Origin: Blautia sp. An81
GTDB lineage: Bacteria > Bacillota > Clostridia > Lachnospirales > Lachnospiraceae
DNA: 64,000 bases
Direction: 5' to 3'
Assembly: GCF_002161285.1 (NCBI RefSeq)
Contig: NZ_NFHH01000010.1
Span: forward strand, 62,001 to 126,000
In this document: piece after piece, positions 26,500 to 35,014 of the stretch
Layout of the letters: every line of letters begins with the position of its first letter
How positions within the stretch are numbered: the first letter of the stretch is position 1
The notes under the pieces: model-generated
What the model was told of the DNA's origin: nothing
Database searches by the model: none
The model's input: the letters and a program-made list of their open reading frames with translations, nothing else
Made by a program: the position numbers and the translations under genes

Positions 26500-27528
26500 T
26501 TATATATTATACCTTGTCTTTATAGCGATCTCTGTATGCAGAAGCTCCTTTTCCGGTTTGATCTGATCAAAAAGCAGCCGGAACAAAATCATTACCGGTT
26601 CATATCCCTGAGTCCTGGCATCCTGTCCTATAAGGAAATTTATGGTTCCCTCTTTCAGCCATTTCTTATTCTCTTCCAGAAAATCATTGGCAATCATACG
26701 TATCTTTCCATCTTTTCCTGCTTTCTTTAAAACTCTGCATACGCCGCTGACCCCATGACCCGTTACATAGATTCCTGTCAGTTGCGGATACTGGACCAGA
26801 AGCTGTTCTGTTGCTCTGGCAGCTTCTTCTTCCTCATCATGAGAATAACAGACAGCTGCCACCTGTATATGAGGATAGCATTTCTGAAGCTCCTCTGTAA
26901 AGCCGTTCCGCCTGGCCTTTAGTCCAGGGTTGGAAACTTCTCCGGTAATCACTCCCACCTGCCCTTTTCCTCCTGTAATTTCTCTCATAAGTCCTGCAGC
27001 AGTCCGGCCACTCTGATAATTATCCTGCCCTACAAAGCATAGTCTCCCCGTGTCTTCTAAATCTGCATTCATCATGACTATAGGAATCCCATACTCTTTG
27101 CAGTATTTACTGATTACCTTTTTCAATTCAGGATTCTCTGATGGCGTAAGGGCAATTCCCTGAAATCGCTGCCGGCGCATATCCTCCATAAGTTTTATAA
27201 CCTTGTCAGGTCTTACTTTTTCGATTTCGCATATTTGTACAATGCCGCCCAGACTCTCCACTTCTTGTTTTCCCTCCTGGACTCCTTTTAGAGTCTGCAT
27301 CATGAAGGGAGTTTCCATATATTGAAGAATCACACCAATCTTTATCTTTTTTCCGGACATAGCAAGAGCCTTACCTGCTCTACTGGGCTGATACCCCATT
27401 TCCAGGGCAAGCTTTTTAATTTCAGCCGCAACTTCCGGGCGAATCCTGCCTCTGTCATGAAGAGCTCTGTCTACAGTACCTCTGGAGACCCCTGCTGCTT
27501 TGGCTATTTCTTCTAAAGTTACCGGCAT
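26500..27528 (-). CDS. LacI-family transcriptional regulator
   Basis: Regulator of 342 residues: N-terminal helix-turn-helix (EEIAKAAGVSRGTVDRALH, residues 5-25), hinge, and a periplasmic-binding-protein-like effector domain (KIGVILQYM, GKGQVGVITG, YVTGHGVSG). The recognition helix RGTVDRALH differs from the usual TVSRVLN but is identical to that of the second LacI protein at 39799-40824, and both end in IKTKYN-like tails. GGAGG precedes the ATG. It probably senses a sugar or polyol and controls the neighbouring isomerase (inference). Confidence 0.9.
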   Translation of the reverse strand: MPVTLEEIAKAAGVSRGTVDRALHDRGRIRPEVAAEIKKLALEMGYQPSRAGKALAMSGKKIKIGVILQYMETPFMMQTLKGVQEGKQEVESLGGIVQICEIEKVRPDKVIKLMEDMRRQRFQGIALTPSENPELKKVISKYCKEYGIPIVMMNADLEDTGRLCFVGQDNYQSGRTAAGLMREITGGKGQVGVITGEVSNPGLKARRNGFTEELQKCYPHIQVAAVCYSHDEEEEAARATEQLLVQYPQLTGIYVTGHGVSGVCRVLKKAGKDGKIRMIANDFLEENKKWLKEGTINFLIGQDARTQGYEPVMILFRLLFDQIKPEKELLHTEIAIKTRYNI

Positions 27529-28565
27529 ATTTTTCCTCCATTCCCTCTTTTTGGATCATATCCTTCATCTTCCTCTGTATTCCATATATCTAAATATTTT
27601 CCAACAATCTCCAACTCGTCCATATAAATGCAGTTCTTCATACTGCCTTCCTTTACTTCCCGGCAGCACTCTTTAAAATCCATCCACTTTACCGCCTCTA
27701 CTTCAGATTCCTGAAGAATCAGTTTTTCCTCATCTACCGGTCTGGCATATATATAGACTGCACTTATCTCATAATCCTGGAAAGGCTTTCCATAAAATAC
27801 ATCTTCAAAGTATGCTTTACGCATGCCTGCCAAATGAAGGTCTTTCTCCTCTGCCCGGATTCCCAGCTCTTCCTCAAGCTCTCTCAAGGCGGCAGGAAGA
27901 TAGGCGTCTCCTGCGGCTACATGGCCTGCAGAAGAAATATCATAGCACCCGGGATTAGAATCTTTCATCAGACTTCTCTTCTGGAGCAGAAGGTCCCAGC
28001 CGCTTTTCTGATTTCTTCGGACGATCCAGATATGAGAAGTGGGATGAAGGCTGCCATCCAGATGAGCCACGCCACGTTCCCGGACGATGCCCGATACACT
28101 TCCGTCTTCCCTGAGAATATCGAAAAGCTCCAGAGATTTTCCGTTCAAAGAGGCCAGTTGAAGGATATTTCTCCTGTCCAGGATCACTTTCAAAGAAAAG
28201 AAAGGACCGTCATCCATCAGAAGCCGAAAACAGATCTTTTCCTCCTCTCCTGCAACCTTATTCAAGACTTCGCCTGCGTTTTCCCAGGAAACAATATTCG
28301 CGGATTTTTCTTTTTCCATGGAATCAGAGCCGTGAGCGCTGAATAAAAACACGTATTCCGTGAATTTTCCCTCTCTGACCAAAGTAAGGATTCCTCTGGC
28401 CTTCCAGGATAGAGCTGGATTGTTTTCTCGTATTTTATCCGTTCTTAGCAGACATTCCTCCGGACTTTCTCCTTCTTTCACGGCTTCTTTTATGATCCGG
28501 TACTTTCCCCTCTGATTTAAAACACAGAGGATACTCAGCTTTTCTGTCATTTCCATACACCCCAT
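27519..28565 (-). CDS. Tandem Nudix-domain hydrolase
   Basis: Protein of 348 residues with two Nudix-like halves. The N-terminal ~135 residues look like a degenerate MutT fold without a complete Nudix box. The C-terminal part (about 165-330) has a near-canonical box GHVAAGDAYLPAALREL followed by EEELGI, with Asp in place of the first Glu, in an isopentenyl-diphosphate-isomerase-like Nudix setting (HPTSHIWIVRR). The substrate cannot be told; nucleotide-sugar or diphosphate hydrolysis is the family norm. The start is uncertain among three nearby ATGs. It overlaps the next gene by 10 bp. Confidence 0.82.
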   Translation of the reverse strand: MGCMEMTEKLSILCVLNQRGKYRIIKEAVKEGESPEECLLRTDKIRENNPALSWKARGILTLVREGKFTEYVFLFSAHGSDSMEKEKSANIVSWENAGEVLNKVAGEEEKICFRLLMDDGPFFSLKVILDRRNILQLASLNGKSLELFDILREDGSVSGIVRERGVAHLDGSLHPTSHIWIVRRNQKSGWDLLLQKRSLMKDSNPGCYDISSAGHVAAGDAYLPAALRELEEELGIRAEEKDLHLAGMRKAYFEDVFYGKPFQDYEISAVYIYARPVDEEKLILQESEVEAVKWMDFKECCREVKEGSMKNCIYMDELEIVGKYLDIWNTEEDEGYDPKRGNGGKICR

Positions 28566-28635
28566 TGGCTATTTATTCTATCTCTTAGTTTACCTGATTT
28601 TCAAAAAATTTCAATTTTTCTTTTCCTAACATCTA

Positions 28636-28687
28636 TTGACACTTATGTGCTCATAGTATATAGTGTGTATATATAAACATCACACTA
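28636..28687 (+). promoter_or_regulatory. Promoter and operator of the GntR-ABC operon
   Basis: TTGACA (28636-28641) and TATAGT (28659-28664) with 17 bp spacing form a strong promoter. An inverted repeat TAGTGTG (28661-28667) / CACACTA (28681-28687) overlaps the -10 and the transcription start, an ideal place for autorepression by the GntR protein encoded next. Confidence 0.75.
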
Positions 28688-28709
28688 CAGACTGGAGGTA
28701 CAGCTCTCT

Positions 28710-29084
28710 TTGAACATACTTATATCAAACACTTCCGACAGTCCCCTCTATCAGCAGATTAAAGAACAGATCAAGGATTCCATTTTACGGGAGGAACTGA
28801 AGGAAGGAGATCCCCTTCCTTCTATCCGCTCTTTTGCAAATGATCTGAAGGTCAGTGTGCTGACTATACGGAGGGTTTATGAGGAGTTGGAGAAAGAAGG
28901 CTTTGTCACAAGTCAGGTGGGAATTGGAACCTTTGTATCTGCCGGCAACGCAGAACTTCTCCGGGACTCCAGACGTCGGCTTGTGGAGGAAAAAATGCAG
29001 GATATGATCGATACTGCCCGGTCTCTGGGCATCACTAGAGAAGAATTAAATGCCATGATGGAAATTCTATACGAGGAGGAGTGA
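28710..29084 (+). CDS. GntR-family regulator, YtrA type
   Basis: Short GntR regulator of 124 residues: winged helix (SPLYQQIKEQIKDSIL, LPSIRSFANDLKVSVLTIRRVYEELE, GIGTFV) and a small helical tail instead of a ligand domain, as in the YtrA subfamily. The start is TTG with GGAGG upstream. YtrA proteins usually repress the ABC transporter genes that follow them, which is the arrangement here, with the next gene only 4 bp away. Confidence 0.93.
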   Translation: MNILISNTSDSPLYQQIKEQIKDSILREELKEGDPLPSIRSFANDLKVSVLTIRRVYEELEKEGFVTSQVGIGTFVSAGNAELLRDSRRRLVEEKMQDMIDTARSLGITREELNAMMEILYEEE

Positions 29085-29088
29085 AGAA

Positions 29089-29967
29089 ATGGATATGGTT
29101 TTAGAGGTGACTGGGTTGAATAAATCTTATGACAGTTTTTCTCTGAAAGATGTGAGCTTTTCCCTGCCTGTGGGCTGCATTACCGGATTTATCGGGATAA
29201 ACGGCGCCGGAAAGACCACCACTCTTCGGTCCATTCTTGGCCTGGCCAGCGGGGGTACTGGAAATGTCCGTTTTTTTGGTACGGATATAAGAGAAAATGA
29301 AAGGCAGATCAAAGACCGCATCGGTGTAGTCCTGGACAGCGGCGGTTTCTATGAAGACCTGTCCCTGGATGAGATGAAGAAAATCCTTGCACCGGCTTAT
29401 TCCTCCTGGTGTGAGCAGGATTACCGGTCTTATCTGGAAAGATTTTCCTTGAATCCAAAGGAAAAGATCAAAAATCTCTCCAGGGGAATGAAGGTGAAGT
29501 ATGCCCTGGCTCTGGCACTCTCTCATAAGGCAGAGCTGCTGATCATGGATGAACCTACCAGCGGTCTGGACCCTTTATCCCGCATCCAGCTTCTGAATGT
29601 TTTGAGAGATTATATGGAACAGGGCGGAAAAGGCGTATTGTTTTCTACTCATATCACCTCGGATTTAGACAAAATCGCAGATATGCTGATTATGATAAAT
29701 GAAGGGCGTATTGTATTCCAAGAAGAAAAAGACCAGCTTATGGACAGATATCGTATTATTAAAGGCAGTAAAGGGGATTTAAATGAAAATATCCGTAGTC
29801 TGTTTCTTAGTATTCATGAAACGGATTTCGGTTTCACCGGCATGACCAGCCATGTTTCCCAAATACAGGAGCTCCTTCCTAATATCCTTTTAGAACGCCC
29901 TACAGTGGAGGATATCATGCTGAGTTATATAGAAGGGGGAAAAGAAAATGCTGCTGAATTTAATTAG
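29089..29967 (+). CDS. ABC transporter ATP-binding protein (YtrB-like)
   Basis: ATPase of 292 residues with Walker A GINGAGKTT, the signature reduced to LSRGMKVK, Walker B LLIMDEPTSGLDP and the H-loop STH. The last ~80 residues are an extra regulatory domain common in ABC-2 export ATPases. It overlaps the permease by 20 nt, so the three genes form one operon. The LSRGM signature instead of LSGGQ is typical of this YtrB-like group and not a defect. Confidence 0.92.
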   Translation: MDMVLEVTGLNKSYDSFSLKDVSFSLPVGCITGFIGINGAGKTTTLRSILGLASGGTGNVRFFGTDIRENERQIKDRIGVVLDSGGFYEDLSLDEMKKILAPAYSSWCEQDYRSYLERFSLNPKEKIKNLSRGMKVKYALALALSHKAELLIMDEPTSGLDPLSRIQLLNVLRDYMEQGGKGVLFSTHITSDLDKIADMLIMINEGRIVFQEEKDQLMDRYRIIKGSKGDLNENIRSLFLSIHETDFGFTGMTSHVSQIQELLPNILLERPTVEDIMLSYIEGGKENAAEFN

Positions 29968-30586
29968 AAAAGATTTTATTCTGGTAAAAAAATACGTGCT
30001 TTTTATGGCTGCACTCTGTTTACTATTGCCTCTTTTTCTGCTCTCCCGGCTGCCGGAATTTGCAGGACCTCTGACTTATTTTATCTCTGTAGTCTACTCC
30101 ATATTTCTGCTTCTACAGTATGTTTTTCTGAAAGAATATCAGTCTCCCAAAGCATCCCTTCTCCTCTGTTCATCGCCTTATCCACGGCGGCTGATGGTAC
30201 TTGGAAAGTATGCCTTCTGCCTGGTAATCTATACTGTCTGCACTTTGCTCTACCTGCTGGAATCTCTGCTCCTGCCCGGACTGGGAAGATTTCATGGGGG
30301 AATGGCTGTTCTGGTCTTTTCTATTATCACGGTTTTCTACGGCATTTACCTTCCCCTCCAATACCGCCTGGGATTTGAAAAGACGAAGTTTATTACTATG
30401 ATCCTCATCATGGCCTGTCCCTTTCTGGCTCCTTTTGTTCTGAGCAAAGCTGATATGTTCAAAAGACTTATCCAGCCTTTGCCCCCGTCCCTTTTTTACG
30501 GCATGCTCTTATCTGTCAGCTTCCTGATGCTTATAGTATCCGCCTGCTTATCTGTCTATTTCTATGAGCATACAGATCTAGCCTAA
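29948..30586 (+). CDS. ABC-2 type permease
   Basis: Membrane protein of 212 residues with six hydrophobic segments (first VLFMAALCLLLPLFLL, last LLSVSFLMLIVSACLSVYF). It is short as usual for the permeases coupled to YtrB-like ATPases. It is the partner of the preceding ATPase. Systems under YtrA repressors often respond to cell-wall antibiotics; the substrate here is unknown. Confidence 0.85.
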   Translation: MLLNLIRKDFILVKKYVLFMAALCLLLPLFLLSRLPEFAGPLTYFISVVYSIFLLLQYVFLKEYQSPKASLLLCSSPYPRRLMVLGKYAFCLVIYTVCTLLYLLESLLLPGLGRFHGGMAVLVFSIITVFYGIYLPLQYRLGFEKTKFITMILIMACPFLAPFVLSKADMFKRLIQPLPPSLFYGMLLSVSFLMLIVSACLSVYFYEHTDLA

Positions 30587-30612
30587 CCTGCTGCCTGTCA
30601 ATGCAGCAAAAA

Positions 30613-30660
30613 CCCCCAGGATACAACAGTACCAGCGTCCTCTGTATCCTGGGGGTAATT
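30613..30660 (+). terminator. Terminator of the GntR-ABC operon
   Basis: Arms CCCCCAGGATACA (30613-30625) and complement (30643-30655) are followed by TAATTTTAATT, 27 bp after the permease stop. Confidence 0.8.
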
Positions 30661-30671
30661 TTAATTCTTCT

Positions 30672-30832
30672 TTATTCTTTTACTGTTTCCAGTGAAATAT
30701 TTTCCCACTGCTGAAAGGAGATTTCTCTTTCATTTTTTTCCAGATAAATCCTGGTGGTAAACACTATTTCTCCCTGGTTTACAAAAATTTCTACAATAGA
30801 ACTGTCGATCAGGATCAGCAAGATTTCCGTAT
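30672..30832 (-). pseudogene. C-terminal remnant of a GH32 (sucrose-6-P hydrolase/fructanase)
   Basis: About 53 codons remain. SSIVEIFVNQGEIVFTTR matches the conserved beta-sandwich end of family GH32 enzymes (typically DRSSVEIFVNDGE...T.R), and the frame ends in a proper stop. Everything upstream, including the catalytic propeller, is missing. At about 30830 the sequence turns into the end of an AraC-type gene on the other strand. Confidence 0.75.
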
Positions 30833-30989
30833 ACGCAGGGCCTGCAGTCTGCTGAAGGAAACTGAACTGCCCGTAAGCGATATTTCCAGATCCGTAGGAT
30901 ATGACGATGCCTTGTATTTTTCCAGGCTGTTCCGGCAAAAGAAAGGCAGGACACCTACCCAATACAGAAAGGAAAAAGCACTTGAATAG
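30826..30989 (+). pseudogene. C-terminal remnant of an AraC-family regulator
   Basis: About 53 codons encode RIRRACSLLKETELPVSDIS, then GYDDALYFSRLFRQKKG and TPTQYR before TAG at 30987. This is the second helix-turn-helix of AraC regulators. The sensor domain and first helix-turn-helix are gone. AraC and GH32 genes often neighbour each other in sugar loci, so this is what is left of a lost fructan/sucrose locus (inference). Confidence 0.8.
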
Positions 30990-31018
30990 GGCAGTCTGTA
31001 GGACTTTCCTATAGAACC

Positions 31019-31094
31019 AAAAAGCTGCCCTATGAAACATATACCAGGAATATTTATCGATAAATATTCTAGAATTTTGTTTCATAAGGCAGCT
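31019..31094 (-). terminator. Long compound hairpin after the iol operon
   Basis: Outer arms AGCTGCC-x-TATGAAAC (31023-31038) and complement (31079-31094) enclose a perfect 20-bp palindrome (31049-31068, AATATTTATC and complement). TTTTT follows on the minus strand. It ends the iol operon, 8 bp after the iolE stop. It resembles the hairpin at 39725-39792. Confidence 0.75.
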
Positions 31095-31102
31095 ATAAAG
31101 TT

Positions 31103-32002
31103 TTACAGTCCTGTATTTTCAGCAATATATTTTCTGGCCTTGATGGCGTATTCCAGAGGATTTGCTTTGGCAGGGTCCTGCTCCGCCTCTACCAGCAAGT
31201 ATCCTTCATACCCAATCTCTTCCAGCACTTTGAAGATAGGGACAAATTCAATAGAGCCGTCTCCTGGAACAGTAAAGGCTCCTGCCCGCACCCCATCCAG
31301 GAAACTGAGTCCTTCTTCTTTTACTCTCTGAACCACTTCCGGACGGATATCTTTCAGATGCACATGTTTGATCCTGTCTGCATACTTTTTCACCATTTCC
31401 AGAGGGTCTGCACCGCAGTACGCAAAGTGGCCGGTATCATAGAGAAGGCTTACATACTCCGGATCTGTGCCTTTCATAAGCCTTTCTACCTCATCTGGAT
31501 CCTGGACAACTGTGCCCATATGATGATGGAAAGTAAGGGAGATGCCATATTCTTCTTTAGCGATTTTTCCCAGTCTGTTCAGACCGTCACAGAGGGTTTC
31601 CCACTCCTGATCATTCATAACATATTTCTTTCCGAAAACCGGCGTGTCCTCCTGGCCCTGGACGCTGTAGCTCTGCTCAGAGGCACCGATAATCTTGGCG
31701 CCCATAGTTCTCAGAAATTCCAGCTGTGCACGAAATTCTTTCTCTACTTCTTCAAAGGGTTTTGTAAGGAGAAAGCTGGAAAACCACTGGTTACAGATTT
31801 CCAGGTTCCGAAGTTCCAAAGCTTTTTTCAGCACTTCTGTATCTTTGGGGTATTTATTTCCCACCTCTGAACCAGTAAATCCTGCCAGAGCCATCTCACT
31901 GACACACTGTTCAAAAGTATTTTCTCCTCCCAGATCCGGAAGGTCGTCATTGGTCCATGCAATAGGAGCGATTCCCAATTTTACTTTATTTTTATCCAGC
32001 AT
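31103..32002 (-). CDS. iolE: myo-Inosose-2 dehydratase IolE
   Basis: Dehydrates 2-keto-myo-inositol to 3D-trihydroxycyclohexane-1,2-dione, step 2 of inositol catabolism. The 299-residue TIM barrel has the IolE start GIAPIAWTNDDLPDLGGE, the metal-site segments LTFHHHMGT and LYDTGHFAY, and KHVHLKD. AGGAGG precedes the ATG. It is the last gene of the iol operon. Confidence 0.95.
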   Translation of the reverse strand: MLDKNKVKLGIAPIAWTNDDLPDLGGENTFEQCVSEMALAGFTGSEVGNKYPKDTEVLKKALELRNLEICNQWFSSFLLTKPFEEVEKEFRAQLEFLRTMGAKIIGASEQSYSVQGQEDTPVFGKKYVMNDQEWETLCDGLNRLGKIAKEEYGISLTFHHHMGTVVQDPDEVERLMKGTDPEYVSLLYDTGHFAYCGADPLEMVKKYADRIKHVHLKDIRPEVVQRVKEEGLSFLDGVRAGAFTVPGDGSIEFVPIFKVLEEIGYEGYLLVEAEQDPAKANPLEYAIKARKYIAENTGL

Positions 32003-32014
32003 TGATCCTTCCTC

Positions 32015-33031
32015 CTATTCTCCCATAACCTCAGAAATTTTAACAGGACGGTGTTCCTGGCTGGATTTCTTAGCTGCAAGTCCCATAAGCACAGGCTTTA
32101 AGCCGTCATATACATTAAGGGGCGTCTCTTTATCGTTTTCAATAGCATCAATAAAGGCAGCGATTTCTTTGCCATAGGCGTCCATATATCTCTCCAGGAA
32201 GAAGAACATTGGTTTCTCTCCTGTAACTCCCTGAGCATTGCTGACTACCATGTTAGACTGGCTGTCATTGGAAATTGCAGCCATTCCTTCGGAACCGAAG
32301 ACTTCTGCTCTCTGGTCATAACCATAAACAGCCTTTCTGCAGTTGTCGATCACCGCAATGGCTCCATTTTCCATTTTCAGAGTGATCACTGCTGTATCCA
32401 CATCTCCAGCCTCTCCAATAGCAGGATCTACCAGATTTGCGCTCTGAACATAAACTTCTTCTGCATCACAGCCTGCCAGGAAACGAACCATGTCAAAATC
32501 ATGGATTGTCATATCCAGGAACATGCCTCCGGATACTTTTACGTAATCGATGCTGGGCGGTTCAGGGTCTCTGGAAGTAATCTTAATAATCTGAGGAGTT
32601 CCCACTTTTCCCTGAGCTACTGCTTCCTGAAGAGACTGGAAATTATGGTCAAAACGCCGGTTAAATCCTACCTGATATTTCAGGTTTGTTCCCTCCAGGG
32701 CCTTAATTACTTCCATGATCTTTTCTACATCATGATCAATAGGCTTCTCACAGAATACATGTTTTCCTGCCTTAATCGCTTCTACAGAAATAGGTGAATG
32801 CGTATCTGTGGAAGAGCAGATCAGCACTGCGTCAATCTCTGGGTCCTCAATGATTTCCTTATAATCTTTTGTAGTTTTTTCTACTCCCATGCTTTTTGCC
32901 CAGTCTGCTGTCTCTTCTGACAGAAAAGGATCTGCCACTGTCTTGATCTTTGCGTTAGGGACTCTTGTTGTGATACTGGTAATATGTACTCTCCCAATTC
33001 TTCCTGCTCCGATAATACCTACCTTAACCAT
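32015..33031 (-). CDS. iolG: Inositol 2-dehydrogenase IolG
   Basis: NAD-dependent enzyme of 338 residues that oxidises myo-inositol to 2-keto-myo-inositol. Rossmann motif GAGRIGRVH, the GFO/IDH/MocA signature CEKPIDHD, and DMTIHDFDM with the catalytic Asp/His region. The start at 33031 is set by AAGGAG 8 nt upstream. It lies directly after the Fe-ADH gene (14 bp gap) and before iolE. Confidence 0.93.
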   Translation of the reverse strand: MVKVGIIGAGRIGRVHITSITTRVPNAKIKTVADPFLSEETADWAKSMGVEKTTKDYKEIIEDPEIDAVLICSSTDTHSPISVEAIKAGKHVFCEKPIDHDVEKIMEVIKALEGTNLKYQVGFNRRFDHNFQSLQEAVAQGKVGTPQIIKITSRDPEPPSIDYVKVSGGMFLDMTIHDFDMVRFLAGCDAEEVYVQSANLVDPAIGEAGDVDTAVITLKMENGAIAVIDNCRKAVYGYDQRAEVFGSEGMAAISNDSQSNMVVSNAQGVTGEKPMFFFLERYMDAYGKEIAAFIDAIENDKETPLNVYDGLKPVLMGLAAKKSSQEHRPVKISEVMGE

Positions 33032-33045
33032 TCTTCCTTCTCCTT

Positions 33046-34197
33046 TTACCAAAGTTTTTTATAAATTTCTTTTACTTCTTCTTCGGTTATATCTCTCATA
33101 GTATTCTGAGGGCTTCCGCTTTCCATGGCGTCATGAGCCATTTTGTCGATCAATTCAAAAAATTTCTCCCGCTGGATCCCTGCGCCCTCCAGATCAGGGA
33201 TATCCAGTTCTTTTACAAGGGCTTCTACTCCGGCCAGAAATTTTCTGCCAGCCTCTGCATCTGTATCATTTTCAGATGCGACTCCCACAGCTCTTCCAAG
33301 GTCCCCGAATCTTTCCTTTGCCCCAGAAAGAGCAAAAGTAAGACATTCTTTCATGAGCATGGCATTAGACAGTCCATGAGCTACATGGAACAGGGCTCCG
33401 ATAGGACGGCTCATACCGTGGATAACCGTCACAGAGGAATTATTAAAAGCAATCCCTGCTTCCAGGGCTGCCAGAGCCATTTGCTCTCTTGCCTCCTGGT
33501 CCTTTCCGTCTCTGTAAGCCTTTGGCAGATATCTGAAAATACGTTTTACTGCCGAAAGGGCAAAGGTATCGGACATAGGCTGGGCCTTTCTGGAAGTATA
33601 TGCTTCTATTCCATGGCAAAGTGCATCCAGACCTGTGGCCGCCGTAATTTTAGGCGGCGCAGTCATGGTAAATCTGGCATCGATCACTGCCATATCCGGC
33701 ATAAGCACCCGCCCTTTCAGGAGCATTTTAATGTCCTTCTCTGTATCTGTGATAATCGTAAACTGGGTAGCCTCTGACCCGGTTCCTGCAGTTGTAGGAA
33801 TGGCAGCCATAGGAGGAGTTTTTACCTGAATCTCTTTTCCCATGTAGTCAGAAATCTCTCCTCCAGACTCTGCCAGGGAGGCCACTGCTTTCATAGCATC
33901 AATAGCGCTTCCTCCACCCAGAGCGATGAGGAAATCACAGCTCTGTTCCTTGTATGCAGCCAGCCCTTTTTTTACCATAAGGTCTGTAGGCTCTCCTGTT
34001 ATCTCACTGAAGATGTAGTAATCTACCCCATGAGCTTTTAACACTTCTTCCAGTTTTTGACAGTTTCCCAGCTGGATCATCATCTGATCTGTAACGATAA
34101 ATGCTTTTTTCCAAAAAGAGGCAAACCATGTTCCTGCCTGTTCCAATGCTCCCGGTCCTGAAATAATATGTCCCGGCATAATAAACTCTCTGGCCAT
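33046..34197 (-). CDS. Iron-containing alcohol dehydrogenase inside the iol operon
   Basis: Group III Fe-ADH of 383 residues with the NAD site GGGSAIDAMKA, TTAGTGSEAT, and metal ligands in DALCHGIEAY, VIHGMSRPIG and HVAHGLSN, all intact. It is not part of the classical iol pathway. Products that could need reduction here are malonate semialdehyde or another short aldehyde. A role in polyol oxidation or in redox disposal during fermentation of inositol is equally possible. Its fixed place between iolB and iolG argues for a pathway function. Confidence 0.88.
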   Translation of the reverse strand: MAREFIMPGHIISGPGALEQAGTWFASFWKKAFIVTDQMMIQLGNCQKLEEVLKAHGVDYYIFSEITGEPTDLMVKKGLAAYKEQSCDFLIALGGGSAIDAMKAVASLAESGGEISDYMGKEIQVKTPPMAAIPTTAGTGSEATQFTIITDTEKDIKMLLKGRVLMPDMAVIDARFTMTAPPKITAATGLDALCHGIEAYTSRKAQPMSDTFALSAVKRIFRYLPKAYRDGKDQEAREQMALAALEAGIAFNNSSVTVIHGMSRPIGALFHVAHGLSNAMLMKECLTFALSGAKERFGDLGRAVGVASENDTDAEAGRKFLAGVEALVKELDIPDLEGAGIQREKFFELIDKMAHDAMESGSPQNTMRDITEEEVKEIYKKLW

Positions 34198-34215
34198 TTT
34201 TTTCTCTCCCTCTGT

Positions 34216-35001
34216 CTAAAACTCCGCCTCATGGAGCCATGTATATTTTTCGTCTTCGCAGCGGTCTGTCTGCAGCCAGGGATTTCCGTCAATGTGGCGG
34301 ATCATCCAGCAGGTATACATCTGGAATCCCGGAGCCACTGCCTGTGGATGAAGCTCTCCTCCCGGAATGGCAGAGAAACTTCCTTCCACACTCTTAAACA
34401 CCTGATCTCCTACAAAGCTGGCGCCAAAGCCTTCCGGACGGTCAAACTTAAAATAATAAGTCTCTGGCTGGGGATGTCTGTGAGGCAGATATCCTGACCA
34501 ATTTCCTCTGTCATTGAGCACCTCTCCCAGGACCATATTAGACCAGGGAGCAATGTCGTGATCAAAGATGGTATTAACTCTTCTCTTTGCTACATTCCCA
34601 AATTTGCCCACACAGGAATAACCCCAGGGAGCATCCTCCGGCTTATAGAGTTTTCCTGGAAATTCTTTCTCATTTTTTGTCCTCTGCACCAGAATCTCTG
34701 CCTCTGTATCTGCGGCAACAGAAACTTTTGCTCCGGTACACACATGAACGCACCAGGGTCCTTCTGTAAATACACTTTCCCGGCTCACCTGGGCCTTCTG
34801 GTCATCCCAGGAAAAGGTTATTTTTCCTTCCAGAAGCAGCACTGCTGTCTCTTCTCCTTCAAAACCAAATGTCCTGGTCTCACCTGCTTTCATACGATAA
34901 ACACGGATGTCCATCATCATATCTTTGTAGTCATTATCATAGGTAGTCAGGATTTTTTCTCCCTTTTCATCGAATTCCGGGTAACCAAATACTTTTCCCA
35001 T
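34216..35001 (-). CDS. iolB: 5-Deoxy-glucuronate isomerase IolB
   Basis: Isomerises 5-deoxy-D-glucuronate to 5-dehydro-2-deoxy-D-gluconate. The 261-residue double cupin carries the metal motif PHRHPQPETYYFKF and GGELHPQAVAPG typical of IolB. AAGGAG precedes the ATG. It lies between iolD and the Fe-ADH gene. Confidence 0.95.
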   Translation of the reverse strand: MGKVFGYPEFDEKGEKILTTYDNDYKDMMMDIRVYRMKAGETRTFGFEGEETAVLLLEGKITFSWDDQKAQVSRESVFTEGPWCVHVCTGAKVSVAADTEAEILVQRTKNEKEFPGKLYKPEDAPWGYSCVGKFGNVAKRRVNTIFDHDIAPWSNMVLGEVLNDRGNWSGYLPHRHPQPETYYFKFDRPEGFGASFVGDQVFKSVEGSFSAIPGGELHPQAVAPGFQMYTCWMIRHIDGNPWLQTDRCEDEKYTWLHEAEF

Positions 35002-35014
35002 TTTGCTTCTCTCC

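Noticed and set aside
30672-31085. A 137-codon minus-strand frame that looks like one gene
   Set aside because: Only its last ~53 codons match GH32; the rest is the reverse of an AraC tail and of the iol terminator hairpin.
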